64,000 nt of DNA from Archangium gephyra (GCA_003243425.1 QFQP01000014.1:1-64000), one strand, 5' to 3'. Shown: positions 25,997 through 35,696, counted from the first letter of the stretch. Notes: generated by a model from the sequence alone, not told the origin. Program-made: numbers and translations.

Positions 25997-27703
25997 ATGT
26001 CAGGCCGTCTCGGCGAGCTGCTGGTTCGCGAAAATCTCATCTCCGTCCAGTCGCTCCGTAAGGCGCAGGAAGAACAACAGAAGACCGGTAGCCGCATCGG
26101 TACCGCGCTGATCAAGGTCGGCGCCATCGAAGAGACGAAGCTCACCGACTTCCTCTCGAAGCAGTACGGCGTGCCTGCGATCAACCTCAAGGAGTTCGAT
26201 GTCGAGCCCGACATCATCAAGCTCGTTCCCAAGGAGGTCGCCGAGAAACACCTCGTCGTTCCCGTGAACCGCGCGGGCAGCGCGCTCATCGTCGCCATGT
26301 GCGACCCCGCGAACATCTACGCGGTCGACGACCTCAAGTTCCTCACCGGCTACAACATCGAAGCCGTCGTCGCGAGCGAGCCCGCGATTCGTGAGGCCAT
26401 CGAGCGCTACTACGCCGAGAAGGGCCCCAGCCTCGAGGAGATCGTCGGAGGCATGGACGCCGACGACGTCGAGGTCGCCGACAGCGAGGGTGACGTCAAC
26501 GTCGAGGAGGCCGCCAAGGCTGCCGACGACGCGCCCGTCATCAAGCTGGTGAACCTGATCCTGAAGGACGCGATTTCGAAGCGCGCGTCCGACATTCACA
26601 TCGAGCCGTACGAGAAGGACTTCCGCGTTCGCTTCCGTATCGACGGCGTGCTGTACGAAGTGATGAAGCCGCCCATGAAGCTTCGCAACGCGATCATCTC
26701 GCGCGTGAAGATCATGTCGTCGCTCGATATCTCCGAGCGTCGTCTGCCGCAGGACGGCCGCATCAAGATCAAGCTGGGCGGCGGCAAGGAGATGGACTTC
26801 CGCGTGTCGGTCTGCCCGACGCTCTTCGGCGAGAAGATCGTCATGCGTCTGCTCGACAAGTCGAACCTCCAGCTCGACATGACGAAGCTCGGCTTCGACC
26901 CCGAGCCGCTCAAGTGGTTCAAGGAGGCCATCGACCGGCCGTACGGCATGGTGCTCGTCACCGGCCCCACGGGCTCCGGCAAGACCACCACGCTCTATTC
27001 GGCGCTGGCAGCGCTCAACGACCCGACGACCAACGTGTCGACCGCGGAAGATCCCGTCGAGTTCAACTTCGCCGGCATCAACCAGGTGCAGATGCAGGAC
27101 AGCATCGGCCTCAACTTCGCGGCCGCGTTGCGCAGCTTCCTGCGCCAGGACCCCGACACCATCATGATCGGCGAGATCCGCGACTTCGAGACCGCGGAAA
27201 TCGGCGTGAAGGCCGCGCTCACGGGCCATCTCGTGCTGTCCACGCTGCACACCAACGACGCGCCGGGCACCGTCAGCCGCCTGCTGAACATGGGTATCGA
27301 ACCGTTCATGGTGACGGCGTCGCTCAACCTGATTCTGGCGCAGCGCCTGATGCGTCGCCTCTGCAACAACTGCAAGAAGGCGGTGCAGAACGTCGACGAG
27401 CAGGCGCTGATCGATGCCGGCATCGCCGCCGACAAGATCGGCACCTTCACGCTCTACGAAAAGGGCGGCTGCAAGGAGTGCAACGACCGCGGCTACCGCG
27501 GCCGTGTCGCCGTGTACGAAGTCATGCCGTTCTGGGACCCGCTCAAGGAGCTCGTCATCAACGGCGCCTCCGCCGCGGAGCTCAAGGCCGAAGCGATTCG
27601 GCTCGGCATGCAGACCCTGCGCATGGCCGCGCTCGGCAAGGTCATCGCCGGCTCGTCCACCATCGAAGAGGCGGTCAGCAACACCGCCCCTGACCGCTTC
27701 TAA
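25997..27703 (+). CDS. pilB: Type IV pilus extension ATPase PilB
   Basis: 568 residues. The N-terminal MshEN-type domain (RLGELLVRENLISVQSLRKA onward, about 3-145) is known in this family to bind cyclic di-GMP. The secretion ATPase core has Walker A GPTGSGKTTT at about 323, then the Asp box (TAEDPVEF), Walker B region (MIGEIRDFETAE) and His box (LSTLHTNDA). A four-cysteine zinc site follows (CNNCKK and CKECNDRGYRGR). It powers pilus assembly at the inner membrane. First gene of the pil cluster, 17 bases before pilT. Confidence 0.97.
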   Translation: MSGRLGELLVRENLISVQSLRKAQEEQQKTGSRIGTALIKVGAIEETKLTDFLSKQYGVPAINLKEFDVEPDIIKLVPKEVAEKHLVVPVNRAGSALIVAMCDPANIYAVDDLKFLTGYNIEAVVASEPAIREAIERYYAEKGPSLEEIVGGMDADDVEVADSEGDVNVEEAAKAADDAPVIKLVNLILKDAISKRASDIHIEPYEKDFRVRFRIDGVLYEVMKPPMKLRNAIISRVKIMSSLDISERRLPQDGRIKIKLGGGKEMDFRVSVCPTLFGEKIVMRLLDKSNLQLDMTKLGFDPEPLKWFKEAIDRPYGMVLVTGPTGSGKTTTLYSALAALNDPTTNVSTAEDPVEFNFAGINQVQMQDSIGLNFAAALRSFLRQDPDTIMIGEIRDFETAEIGVKAALTGHLVLSTLHTNDAPGTVSRLLNMGIEPFMVTASLNLILAQRLMRRLCNNCKKAVQNVDEQALIDAGIAADKIGTFTLYEKGGCKECNDRGYRGRVAVYEVMPFWDPLKELVINGASAAELKAEAIRLGMQTLRMAALGKVIAGSSTIEEAVSNTAPDRF

Positions 27704-27720
27704 GAAACGAGGAATCTTTC

Positions 27721-28854
27721 GTGGCGAACCTGCATCAGCTGCTCAAGGCCATGGTCGATCGCGGTTCCAGCGATCTCCACATCACCACCGGCTCTCCGCC
27801 GCAGCTCCGTATCGACGGCGAGCTCGTGCCGCTCAAGATGAACCCGCTCACGCCGGTCGAGACGAAGCAGCTGTGCTACTCGATTCTCACCGACGCGCAG
27901 AAGCACAAGTTCGAAGAAGACAACGAGCTCGACCTCTCGTTCGGTGTGAAGGGCCTCTCGCGCTTCCGCTCGAACATCTTCATGCAGCGCGGTGCCGTCG
28001 CCGGCGCCTTCCGCACGATTCCGTTCAAGATCCTCACGTTCCAGGAGCTGGGTTTGCCGCCCATCGTTCAGGAGCTCTCGAAGAAGCCGCGCGGGCTGAT
28101 GCTCGTCACCGGCCCGACGGGCTCAGGCAAGTCGACCACGCTCGCGTCGATCATCGACAAGATCAACACCGACCGTCACGAGCACATCATGACGATCGAA
28201 GACCCGATCGAGTACCTGCACCCGCACAAGAACTGCCTCGTCAACCAGCGCGAAGTCGGCGCCGACACGAAGTCGTTCAAGCTGGCGCTCAAGTACATTC
28301 TCCGCCAGGACCCCGACGTGGTGCTGGTCGGCGAGATGCGAGACCTCGAGACCATCGAAGCGGCGCTCGTCATCGCCGAGACCGGTCACATCGCCTTCGC
28401 CACGCTGCACACCAACAGTGCCGTGCAGACCATCAACCGCATTCTCGACGTGTTCCCGCCGTATCAGCAGCCGCAGGTTCGCGCGCAGCTGAGCTTCGTG
28501 CTCGAAGGCATCATGTCGCAGTCGCTGCTGGCCAAGGCCAACGGCGGCGGGCGCGTGCTGGCGCTCGAGGTGATGATCCCCAACCCCGCAATCCGAAACC
28601 TGATCCGCGAAGACAAGGTGCATCAGATCTATTCGCAGATGCAGGTCGGTCAGTCGAAGTTCGGCATGCAGACCTTCAATCAGGCGCTCGCGGCGTTGCT
28701 GGGTCGCAAGATCATCTCGGCGGAAGAAGCGTTCGGCCGCAGCTCCGACCCCGACGAGCTCAAGAACATCATGGCCAGCGGTGGCGGCCTCGGCGCGCTG
28801 CCGGGTCACCAGGCCACGGGCGCGGTGCCCCGACCGGGTCAGCCGGGTAGGTGA
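27721..28854 (+). CDS. pilT: Type IV pilus retraction ATPase PilT
   Basis: 377 residues from GTG at 27721. Walker A GPTGSGKSTT is at about 131. The Asp box TIEDPIEYLH, Walker B LVGEMRDLET and the PilT-specific AIRNLIREDK (AIRNLIRE motif needed for retraction in this family) are all present. There is no zinc site, as expected for PilT. The C-terminal Gly/Pro-rich extension (about 352-377) is dispensable in appearance. Confidence 0.97.
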   Translation: MANLHQLLKAMVDRGSSDLHITTGSPPQLRIDGELVPLKMNPLTPVETKQLCYSILTDAQKHKFEEDNELDLSFGVKGLSRFRSNIFMQRGAVAGAFRTIPFKILTFQELGLPPIVQELSKKPRGLMLVTGPTGSGKSTTLASIIDKINTDRHEHIMTIEDPIEYLHPHKNCLVNQREVGADTKSFKLALKYILRQDPDVVLVGEMRDLETIEAALVIAETGHIAFATLHTNSAVQTINRILDVFPPYQQPQVRAQLSFVLEGIMSQSLLAKANGGGRVLALEVMIPNPAIRNLIREDKVHQIYSQMQVGQSKFGMQTFNQALAALLGRKIISAEEAFGRSSDPDELKNIMASGGGLGALPGHQATGAVPRPGQPGR

Positions 28855-28941
28855 GAGTAGGCCCGCGTCACGCATTTGGAGTTTTCCGTGGCGGCGGTAC
28901 CATCCGGCCCCGCTCCCGCCCGTAGAAGGAACGAAGACGTC

Positions 28942-30207
28942 ATGGCCCAACAAGCTGCCACTGTGAAGCAGACCGCCGCCCGCCCCGCGGCGAAGAAGAG
29001 CAGCACGCCCATCTATCTCTGGGAGGCGAAGACCAAGCAGGGCGAGGTGAAGAAGGGCGAGATGGAGGCCGGCGACCAGAAGGCCGTCGAGTCCCGCCTT
29101 CTCTCACTCGGTCTGACCCCGACCAAGGTTCGCAAGAAGAGCATCCTCGACGCGAACCTCTCGCTGCCCGGCAGCGTGAGCGGCAAGGACATCCTCATCT
29201 TCACGCGCCAGTTCGCGACGATGATCGATGCCGGTCTTCCGCTCGTTCAGTGTCTCGACATTCTCGGTTCGCAGACCGAGAACCCGGCGTTCCGCAAAGT
29301 CATCTTCGCCATCAAGAACCGCGTCGAAGGTGGTTCGACCTTCTCAGACGCGCTGAAGGATCACCCCAAGGTCTTCGACGAGCTCTTCGTGCAGCTGTGC
29401 GCCGCTGGTGAAGTCGGCGGTATTCTCGACACCATTCTCAACCGTCTCGCGGTGTACCGGGAGAAGAGCGAGAAGCTGAAGCGCAAGGTGAAGGGCGCGC
29501 TCACGTACCCCATCGCCGTCATCTCGATCGGTATCGTCGTCACCGCCGTGCTCCTCATCAAGGTGACGCCGGTGTTCGAGAAGATGTTCTCCGACTTCGG
29601 GTCCGCGCTGCCCGGCCCCACGCAGGTGGTCGTCGACCTCTCGAACTGGCTGCAGGCGTACATCATTCACCTGCTCATCGGCATCGCCGCCACGGTGTTC
29701 GCCTGCATGGCGTTCTACCGGAACCCGCGCGGGCGCGAGATCTTCGACAAGGCCATTCTCCACGCGCCGATCTTCGGTGACCTGATTCGCAAGGTCGCCG
29801 TTGCCCGCTTCACGCGCACGCTCGGCACCATGATCAGCTCCGGCGTTCCCATTCTCGACGCGCTCGACGTCACCGCGAAGACGGCCGGTAACCGCACCAT
29901 CGAGAAGGGCATTCAGTACGTCCGCAGCAAGATCTCCGAAGGTAAGAACATCGCGGGCCCGCTCGCCGACACCAAGGTGTTCCCCTCGATGGTGGTGCAG
30001 ATGATCGGCGTCGGTGAAGCCACCGGCGCGATGGACCAGATGCTCGGAAAGATCGCCGACTTCTACGACGACGAAGTCGACGCCGGTGTCGCCGGCCTCA
30101 CCGCCCTCATCGAACCCATCATGATGGTCTTCCTCGGCGGCGTCGTCGGTGGCTTCCTCATCGCGATGTACCTGCCGATCTTCAGCATCGCCGGTGCCAT
30201 CAAGTAG
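28942..30207 (+). CDS. pilC: Type IV pilus inner-membrane platform protein PilC
   Basis: 421 residues from the ATG at 28942, preceded by GAAGGA. Two GspF/T2SF domains: the first about 85-210, with FTRQFATMIDAGLPLVQCLD; the second about 285-410, with FTRTLGTMISSGVPILDALD. Each begins with the characteristic F-T-R-x-L-x-T-M-x-x-x-G/S pattern. There are three hydrophobic transmembrane segments. It links the PilB/PilT motors to the pilus. The last 14 bases probably overlap the pilS start. Confidence 0.97.
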   Translation: MAQQAATVKQTAARPAAKKSSTPIYLWEAKTKQGEVKKGEMEAGDQKAVESRLLSLGLTPTKVRKKSILDANLSLPGSVSGKDILIFTRQFATMIDAGLPLVQCLDILGSQTENPAFRKVIFAIKNRVEGGSTFSDALKDHPKVFDELFVQLCAAGEVGGILDTILNRLAVYREKSEKLKRKVKGALTYPIAVISIGIVVTAVLLIKVTPVFEKMFSDFGSALPGPTQVVVDLSNWLQAYIIHLLIGIAATVFACMAFYRNPRGREIFDKAILHAPIFGDLIRKVAVARFTRTLGTMISSGVPILDALDVTAKTAGNRTIEKGIQYVRSKISEGKNIAGPLADTKVFPSMVVQMIGVGEATGAMDQMLGKIADFYDDEVDAGVAGLTALIEPIMMVFLGGVVGGFLIAMYLPIFSIAGAIK

Positions 30208-31768
30208 CAGCGCGGCGACGGCGCCTGACCTCCGCGTCAGGTTGCTGTGGCTCACCATCTTCCGAACCATCGTCACCACCCTCATCATGGGTGGTCTCGC
30301 GCTGCAGCTGATCGGCGAGCACACGCGCGCCGAGCTGTCGCTGGGCGACGTGGCGAGCTTCGGCCTCATCGGCGCCAGCTACGTCTTCACGTTGATCAAC
30401 GGCGTGCTGCTGCGCGCGGGCCGCGTCGGCAATGGCGCCGCGTGGGTGCAGATTCCATTCGACGTATTGCTCGCCGGGGCCGTGGTCTTCGTCACCGGCG
30501 GCGCGCGCTCTCCGTTCGCGTTTCTCTTTCTCGTCTCCATCATCGGCGCGGCGGTGCTGCTGGGGACGCGCGGGGCCGTCGCCGGTCTGGTCGGCGCGGC
30601 GCTCGGGTATTCGCTGGTGGTTGGCTGGCAGCTGTCGTCGGCGGCGTACCTCGATCGTCGGCTGGTGTCGGAAGTCGGCGTGCAGTTGCTCGCACAGCTG
30701 CTGATCGCCGTGCTCGCTGGCTACGTCGGTGAGCAGCTCTCGCGCACCGGCGGCAGCCTCTCGGCCCGTGAGCGAGATCTGCGCGCGTTGACCGTGCTCC
30801 AGAACGAGATCGTTCGCGCCATGCCTTCTGGCCTGCTCACCAGCGACGCCTATGGCCACGTGAGCTTCGCCAACCCGGCGGCTGAAGCCATCTTCGGTGT
30901 GCCCTCGCCGGCCATGCTGGGCAACTCGCTCGACGAGATCATTCCCGGTGCGATCGGCGCGCCACGTGGTCGTCGCATCGAGCGACGGGTGCAAACGCCG
31001 CGCGGCGAGCTGATTCTCGGTCTCTCGGTGACCCCGCTCGCGGGTGGCGAGGGCCTGTTGGTGGTCTTTCAGGATCTCACCGAGCTGCGCCGGGTCGAAA
31101 CGGAGCTCGAGCGCATCGATCACCTCGCGACGCTGGGCCGCCTGTCGGCGCAGCTGGCGCACGAGATCCGCAATCCACTCGCGGCGATGCGCGGTTCGGC
31201 GCAGATGCTCGCGAGCGACGGGGCGGGCGGGCCCTCGGAGCGGCTCGCGCGGTTGATCGTGCGCGAATCAGACCGGCTGGCCGAGCTCGTGGAGGGGTAC
31301 CTCAAGCTCGCCCGGCCGCCCCCGCCGCAGCTCGCGCCGACGCGCCTCGATGCGGTGGTGCGCGAGACGCTCGAGCTGCTGCGTTCCGACCCTGCGTTCG
31401 CGGCCGTGCCCGTCGAGGAGTGGGTCGCACCGGTGTCGGCGATGTGTGACGCCGCGCAGGTGCGCCAGGTGTTGATCAACCTCCTGCGCAACGCCGCGCA
31501 TGCGGTGCAACCGTCGCGTGGCCGGCTGCGCGTGGTGGTCGACTCCAGAGACGGCGTGCCCACCGTCGAGGTGTGGGACAGCGCAGGCGCCATCGCTCCG
31601 GAAGATCTCTCGCGAATCTTCGAACCGTTCTTCAGCCGCTCCAGAGGCGGGAGTGGGCTCGGCCTCTCGACGGTGCAGACCATCGTGCAGGCGCATGGCG
31701 GGCACATCGACGTCAGCTCGAGTCCCGAGACGGGCACGTTGTTCTCGGTCAAGCTGCGGGCCGAGTAG
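30194..31768 (+). CDS. pilS: Histidine kinase PilS
   Basis: About 524 residues from GTG at 30194, overlapping the end of pilC; TTG at 30242 is an alternative start. About six transmembrane segments (to about residue 190) form the sensor. A PAS domain (about 205-300, DAYGHVSFANPAAEAIFGV) is followed by the phospho-acceptor H-box (LSAQLAHEIRNPLAAMRG) and ATPase boxes (LLRNAAHAV, GGSGLGLSTVQTIV). In other bacteria PilS senses pilin in the membrane and controls PilR. It lies 12 bases before pilR. Confidence 0.93.
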   Translation: MPSSSSAATAPDLRVRLLWLTIFRTIVTTLIMGGLALQLIGEHTRAELSLGDVASFGLIGASYVFTLINGVLLRAGRVGNGAAWVQIPFDVLLAGAVVFVTGGARSPFAFLFLVSIIGAAVLLGTRGAVAGLVGAALGYSLVVGWQLSSAAYLDRRLVSEVGVQLLAQLLIAVLAGYVGEQLSRTGGSLSARERDLRALTVLQNEIVRAMPSGLLTSDAYGHVSFANPAAEAIFGVPSPAMLGNSLDEIIPGAIGAPRGRRIERRVQTPRGELILGLSVTPLAGGEGLLVVFQDLTELRRVETELERIDHLATLGRLSAQLAHEIRNPLAAMRGSAQMLASDGAGGPSERLARLIVRESDRLAELVEGYLKLARPPPPQLAPTRLDAVVRETLELLRSDPAFAAVPVEEWVAPVSAMCDAAQVRQVLINLLRNAAHAVQPSRGRLRVVVDSRDGVPTVEVWDSAGAIAPEDLSRIFEPFFSRSRGGSGLGLSTVQTIVQAHGGHIDVSSSPETGTLFSVKLRAE

Positions 31769-31780
31769 GAGCACGCACCG

Positions 31781-33157
31781 ATGGCACGCATCCTGGTGGT
31801 CGACGACGAGCTTTCCATTCGCGAGTACCTCGAGGTGCTGCTGTTGCGTGCGGGGCACGTCGTGGAACTCGCCGAGAGCCTGGCGACGGCGAGCAGCGCG
31901 CTGCAGAACCGCGGCTTCGACCTCGTCATCAGCGACTTCCGCATCGGTCACGACTCGGGCATCGACGTACTCAAGCTCGCGCGCTCGCTGCCGTCGCCGC
32001 CGGAGGTGATTCTGATCACCGCCTACGGCACGCCCGCGTCGGCCGTCGAAGCGATGCGGCAGGGCGCCTACGACTACATCAGCAAGCCGTTCGACAACGA
32101 GGAGCTGCTGCTGCTCATCGAGCGCGCGGTCGAGAAGTCGCGGCTGCGCGAAGAGAACCGGCAACTGCGGCAGACGCTCGTGCCGCGCGCCGAGTACTTC
32201 ATCGGCACCAGCCCGCTGATGCGCAACGTGTGGACGTTGGTCGACAAGGTCGCGCAGGCGAAGTCGACCACCGTGCTCATCACCGGCGAGAGCGGTACCG
32301 GGAAGGAAGTGGTGGCCCGCGCGGTGCACAACCGCAGCCCGCGTGCTGCCGCGCCCTTCGTGCCGATCAACTGTGGCGCCATCGCCGAAGGGCTGCTCGA
32401 GAGCGAGCTCTTCGGGCACGTGAAGGGCGCGTTCACCGGTGCGCAGAGCGATCGCGTCGGCATCCTCGTGTCGGCGGGTGAGGGCACCGTGTTGCTCGAC
32501 GAAGTGGGCGAATTGCCGCTGGGCACGCAGGTGAAGCTGCTGCGCGTGCTCCAGGAGCGCCGCGTGAAACCCGTGGGCAGCTCGCGGGAGATCCCCTTCG
32601 AAGCGCGCGTGCTCGCGGCCACCAACCGCCGCCTCGATGAAGAGGTGAAGGCCGGGCGCTTCCGTGAAGATCTCTTCTTCCGTCTCAACGTCATCAACGT
32701 CGACCTGCCGCCGCTGCGCGCGCGTCGCGAAGACATCCGCCCGCTGGCGACGTTCTTCCTCGGTCGTGTCGCCGAAGAGCTCGGGCGGCCGGGGCTGCGC
32801 TTCACCGAGGAGTCGCTCAAGGCCCTCGAGGCGTATGCCTTCAGCGGCAACGTGCGTCAGCTGCACAACCTCGTCGAGCGCGCGGCGACGTTGAGTGACA
32901 GTGACTCGCTGGGGCTCGACAGCCTGCCACCGGCGGTGAGCGGCGTGAGTGACTCGGCGTCTTCGGCCGACGTGCAGATCGGCGAGAAGTTCTCGCTCGA
33001 GCGGCACCTCGACGAAGTCGAACGGCGGTTCCTGCAGGAAGCGTTGCGGCGTTCGGGTGGCGTGAAGATGCGCGCGGCCGAGCTGCTCGGCCTCACCTTC
33101 CGCTCCCTTCGATACCGTCTGGCGAAGCAGGGCCTCGGCGATCGAGAAGACGCATGA
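31781..33157 (+). CDS. pilR: Sigma54-dependent response regulator PilR
   Basis: 458 residues. Receiver (about 1-120; DDE acidic patch, phospho-Asp in LVISDFRIG). AAA+ domain with Walker A GESGTGKE and the sigma54-contacting loop GAFTGA at about 216-221, plus Walker B VLLDEVGELPL. Fis-type HTH at the end (MRAAELLGLTFRSLRYRLAKQGL). It normally activates pilA from a sigma54 promoter, yet pilA is not in this window. The stop overlaps the next kinase start by four bases (ATGA). Confidence 0.95.
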   Translation: MARILVVDDELSIREYLEVLLLRAGHVVELAESLATASSALQNRGFDLVISDFRIGHDSGIDVLKLARSLPSPPEVILITAYGTPASAVEAMRQGAYDYISKPFDNEELLLLIERAVEKSRLREENRQLRQTLVPRAEYFIGTSPLMRNVWTLVDKVAQAKSTTVLITGESGTGKEVVARAVHNRSPRAAAPFVPINCGAIAEGLLESELFGHVKGAFTGAQSDRVGILVSAGEGTVLLDEVGELPLGTQVKLLRVLQERRVKPVGSSREIPFEARVLAATNRRLDEEVKAGRFREDLFFRLNVINVDLPPLRARREDIRPLATFFLGRVAEELGRPGLRFTEESLKALEAYAFSGNVRQLHNLVERAATLSDSDSLGLDSLPPAVSGVSDSASSADVQIGEKFSLERHLDEVERRFLQEALRRSGGVKMRAAELLGLTFRSLRYRLAKQGLGDREDA

Positions 33158-34215
33158 AGCTGCGGCTGTTGCTCACCTCGGTGGTCATCGCCGTGGTGAC
33201 CGTCGTGGCGACGTGGCTCACCATGCAGCCTCTGCTGGCCCGCGCCGCAGCCGGCGGCACGTGGCAGCGCGCGAGCTCGCTGGTGCTGGGCCTCGACCTC
33301 GTCGTCGCAGTGCTGCTGATTCTGCTCGTGCTCCAGGTCACGGTCGGTCGCCCGGTCACGCGCCTGGGCGAGGTGGTCGAGCAACTCGTTCCCGGCGCGC
33401 TGGACGACGGTCCGTTGCTCGTTCGCCTCGACGTGGCGCTGCGAAGGCTCGCCGCCGAGCTCTCGCACGAGCGGGGCGCCAGCCGCGGTCAGCTCGACGA
33501 GCTCAGCCGCTCTCACGAATCGTTGCTCCGCCTGCAGACCGAGCTCGTCGCGGCCGACCGCCTCGCCACCGTCGGCAAACTCGCCTCGGGCGTGGCCCAC
33601 GAGGTCGGCAATCCACTCTCGGGAATTCTGGGGTACCTGTCCGTCATCCGCATGCGGCACGGCAGCAACGCCGAGTTGATCGAGCTGGTGGATCGCCTCG
33701 AGCAGGAGGTGCAGCGCATCGATCAGATCGTTCGCAGTCTGCTCGAGCTCGGCCGGCCGTCTCGCGGGCGCGCCGAGCCGGTCGACGTCAAGCCGCTCGT
33801 CGATTCGTGCGTGCGCCTGCTGCGCGCCAGCCGCGACTTCTCGTCGGTGAAGATCGTGGTCACCGGCGTGCAGTCGCTCTGGTTGCGGGCCGAACCGGGG
33901 CCGCTCTCGCAGGTGCTCGTGAACCTGCTCATCAACGGCGCGCAGGCCATGGGCGGGCAGGGAGAGATCGACGTGAGGCTCGAGCAGCTCGAGGGCGGCG
34001 GCGCGGTGATCGTCGACGACCGGGGGCCGGGGCTTCCCGACGCGGTCAAGGCGCGCCTGTTCGAGCCCTTCTTCACCACCAAGCCCGCCGGCAAAGGCAC
34101 GGGTCTGGGGCTCGCGGTGTCGCGTCACCTGCTCTCGCAGTTCGACGGCTCACTCGACGCGGGTGACCGACCGGGCGGCGGCGCGCGGTTCACCATTCGG
34201 CTCGCTGGCCCATGA
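33154..34215 (+). CDS. pilS2: Histidine kinase, PilS2-like
   Basis: 353 residues. Two transmembrane segments (about 4-24 and 48-66) enclose only a short loop, so sensing is probably within the membrane. A HAMP-like coil, H-box (LASGVAHEVGNPLSGILGYL) and ATPase boxes (NLLINGAQAM, DDRGPGLPD, GKGTGLGLAVSRHL) follow. Its position beside pilR and before a second NtrC-type regulator matches the PilS2R2 pair of M. xanthus, which sits between pilD and pilM. The name rests on that synteny. Confidence 0.82.
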   Translation: MKLRLLLTSVVIAVVTVVATWLTMQPLLARAAAGGTWQRASSLVLGLDLVVAVLLILLVLQVTVGRPVTRLGEVVEQLVPGALDDGPLLVRLDVALRRLAAELSHERGASRGQLDELSRSHESLLRLQTELVAADRLATVGKLASGVAHEVGNPLSGILGYLSVIRMRHGSNAELIELVDRLEQEVQRIDQIVRSLLELGRPSRGRAEPVDVKPLVDSCVRLLRASRDFSSVKIVVTGVQSLWLRAEPGPLSQVLVNLLINGAQAMGGQGEIDVRLEQLEGGGAVIVDDRGPGLPDAVKARLFEPFFTTKPAGKGTGLGLAVSRHLLSQFDGSLDAGDRPGGGARFTIRLAGP

Positions 34216-34239
34216 CCCTCTGCTAAGGCTCGAACGCTC

Positions 34240-35661
34240 ATGCCCACTCTGCGCAACGTGCTCATCGCCGACGACGAAGCTTCGATTCGTCACGTGCTCA
34301 CGTTGGTGCTCGCCGAGAACGGCTACGAGGTGCGCGCGGTGAGCGACGGTGAAGAGGCGCTCAAGGAGCTCGCCGCGCGGCCGTACGACGTCGTGCTCTC
34401 CGACGTGCGCATGCCGAAGCTCGACGGCATTCAGCTCCTCGAGAAGGCGATGGCGCTCAACCCCGAGCTCACGTTTCTGGTGATGAGCGCGTACGGCTCG
34501 AAAGACCTCGCGCTCGAAGCGGTGGCCAGGGGCGCGTACGACTTCATTCAGAAGCCCTTCAAGCCCGAAGAAGTGGTGTTCGTGCTTCGCAAGGCCGAGG
34601 AGCGGCAGCGGCTGGTTCGCGAGAACAAGCGCCTGCGCTCCGGCCCGCTGGCGTCAGGGCCGCTCGATCGCCTGCTGGGCGGGAGCGAGCCGATGGCGGC
34701 GCTCAAGAAGCAGATCATGCGGCTCGCGCCCGTCACCAGCACCGTGCTGATCAACGGTGAATCAGGCACGGGCAAGGAGCTGGTCGCGCGCGCGCTCCAC
34801 GAGCTGTCTCCGCGCGCGGCGATGCCCTTCGTCGCCGTGAACTGCGGCGCCATCGCGCCCACGCTCATCGAATCGGAGCTCTTCGGCCATGCCCGCGGGG
34901 CCTTCACCGATGCACGCACCGCTCGGCGCGGGCTCTTTGCCGAGGCCGATGGCGGCACCATCTTCCTCGACGAAGTGGGCGAGTTGCCGATGTCGGCGCA
35001 GGTGAAGCTGCTGCGCGTTCTTCAGGAGAGCGAGATTCGCCCGGTCGGTGAATCGCGCTCGGAGAAGGTCGACGTGCGCGTGGTCGCGGCGACCCTTCGG
35101 GACCTCGCCAGGCTCGTCGAGAAGGGTGAGTTCCGCGAAGACCTCTACTTCCGCTTGAACGTGGTGCCGCTCAAGGTGCCGCCGCTCAAGCTGCGTGGTG
35201 ACGACGTGTTCGTCCTCGCGCGCGCGTTCCTCGAGCGCTTCAACCGCCAGTTCAATCGCTCCCCGGCGCTCGAGGGCTTCACGCCCGACGCCGAAGCCCT
35301 GATCCGCGCCTACGCGTGGCCCGGCAACGTGCGCGAGCTCGAGAACGCCATCGAACGCGCGGTGCTGCTCGCCGAGGGTGGTCACATCGCGCCCGAGAAT
35401 CTCCCCGAGAAGATGTGGACGGTGCGGCCCGCGCCGGGCGCCCCGGGGCTGGCGCTGCCGTCGCCTGCGTCGATGCAGTTCTCCTTGAAGCGCGCGATCG
35501 AAACCGTCGAAGCACAGTTCATTCGCGCAGCGCTGCAGCAGACGCGCGGCAACCGCACACGCGCGGCCGAGCTCCTCGAGATCAGCCACCGCGCGCTGCT
35601 CTACAAGGTGAAGGACTACGGCATCGACCCCGATGCCGAGGGCGAAAAAGGCCCCGCCTGA
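34240..35661 (+). CDS. pilR2: Sigma54-dependent response regulator, PilR2-like
   Basis: 473 residues. Receiver (about 6-125; acidic DDE, phospho-Asp in VVLSDVRMPK). AAA+ domain with Walker A GESGTGKE and IFLDEVGELP. The sigma54-binding loop at about 220-225 reads GAFTDA instead of the consensus GAFTGA. Fis-type HTH at the end (RTRAAELLEISHRALLYKVK). It is the probable partner of the kinase encoded 24 bases upstream. The loop change could alter promoter choice or activation strength. Confidence 0.85.
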   Translation: MPTLRNVLIADDEASIRHVLTLVLAENGYEVRAVSDGEEALKELAARPYDVVLSDVRMPKLDGIQLLEKAMALNPELTFLVMSAYGSKDLALEAVARGAYDFIQKPFKPEEVVFVLRKAEERQRLVRENKRLRSGPLASGPLDRLLGGSEPMAALKKQIMRLAPVTSTVLINGESGTGKELVARALHELSPRAAMPFVAVNCGAIAPTLIESELFGHARGAFTDARTARRGLFAEADGGTIFLDEVGELPMSAQVKLLRVLQESEIRPVGESRSEKVDVRVVAATLRDLARLVEKGEFREDLYFRLNVVPLKVPPLKLRGDDVFVLARAFLERFNRQFNRSPALEGFTPDAEALIRAYAWPGNVRELENAIERAVLLAEGGHIAPENLPEKMWTVRPAPGAPGLALPSPASMQFSLKRAIETVEAQFIRAALQQTRGNRTRAAELLEISHRALLYKVKDYGIDPDAEGEKGPA

Positions 35662-35662
35662 T

Positions 35663-35678
35663 CCACTACCGGTAGTGG
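35663..35678. promoter_or_regulatory. Perfect 16-base palindrome after pilR2
   Basis: CCACTACCGGTAGTGG is perfectly symmetric with no loop and starts two bases after the pilR2 stop codon. A loopless palindrome suits a dimeric DNA-binding protein better than a terminator, and no T run follows. The binding protein is unknown. Confidence 0.55.
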
Positions 35679-35696
35679 GTACGAAGTGTCGCACCC
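35677..35696. promoter_or_regulatory. Stem-loop overlapping the palindrome
   Basis: GGGTACGA and TCGCACCC pair over eight positions with one mismatch and a four-base loop (AGTG). It shares two bases with the preceding palindrome, so both cannot form at once, which could make a switch. Weakly supported. Confidence 0.35.
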
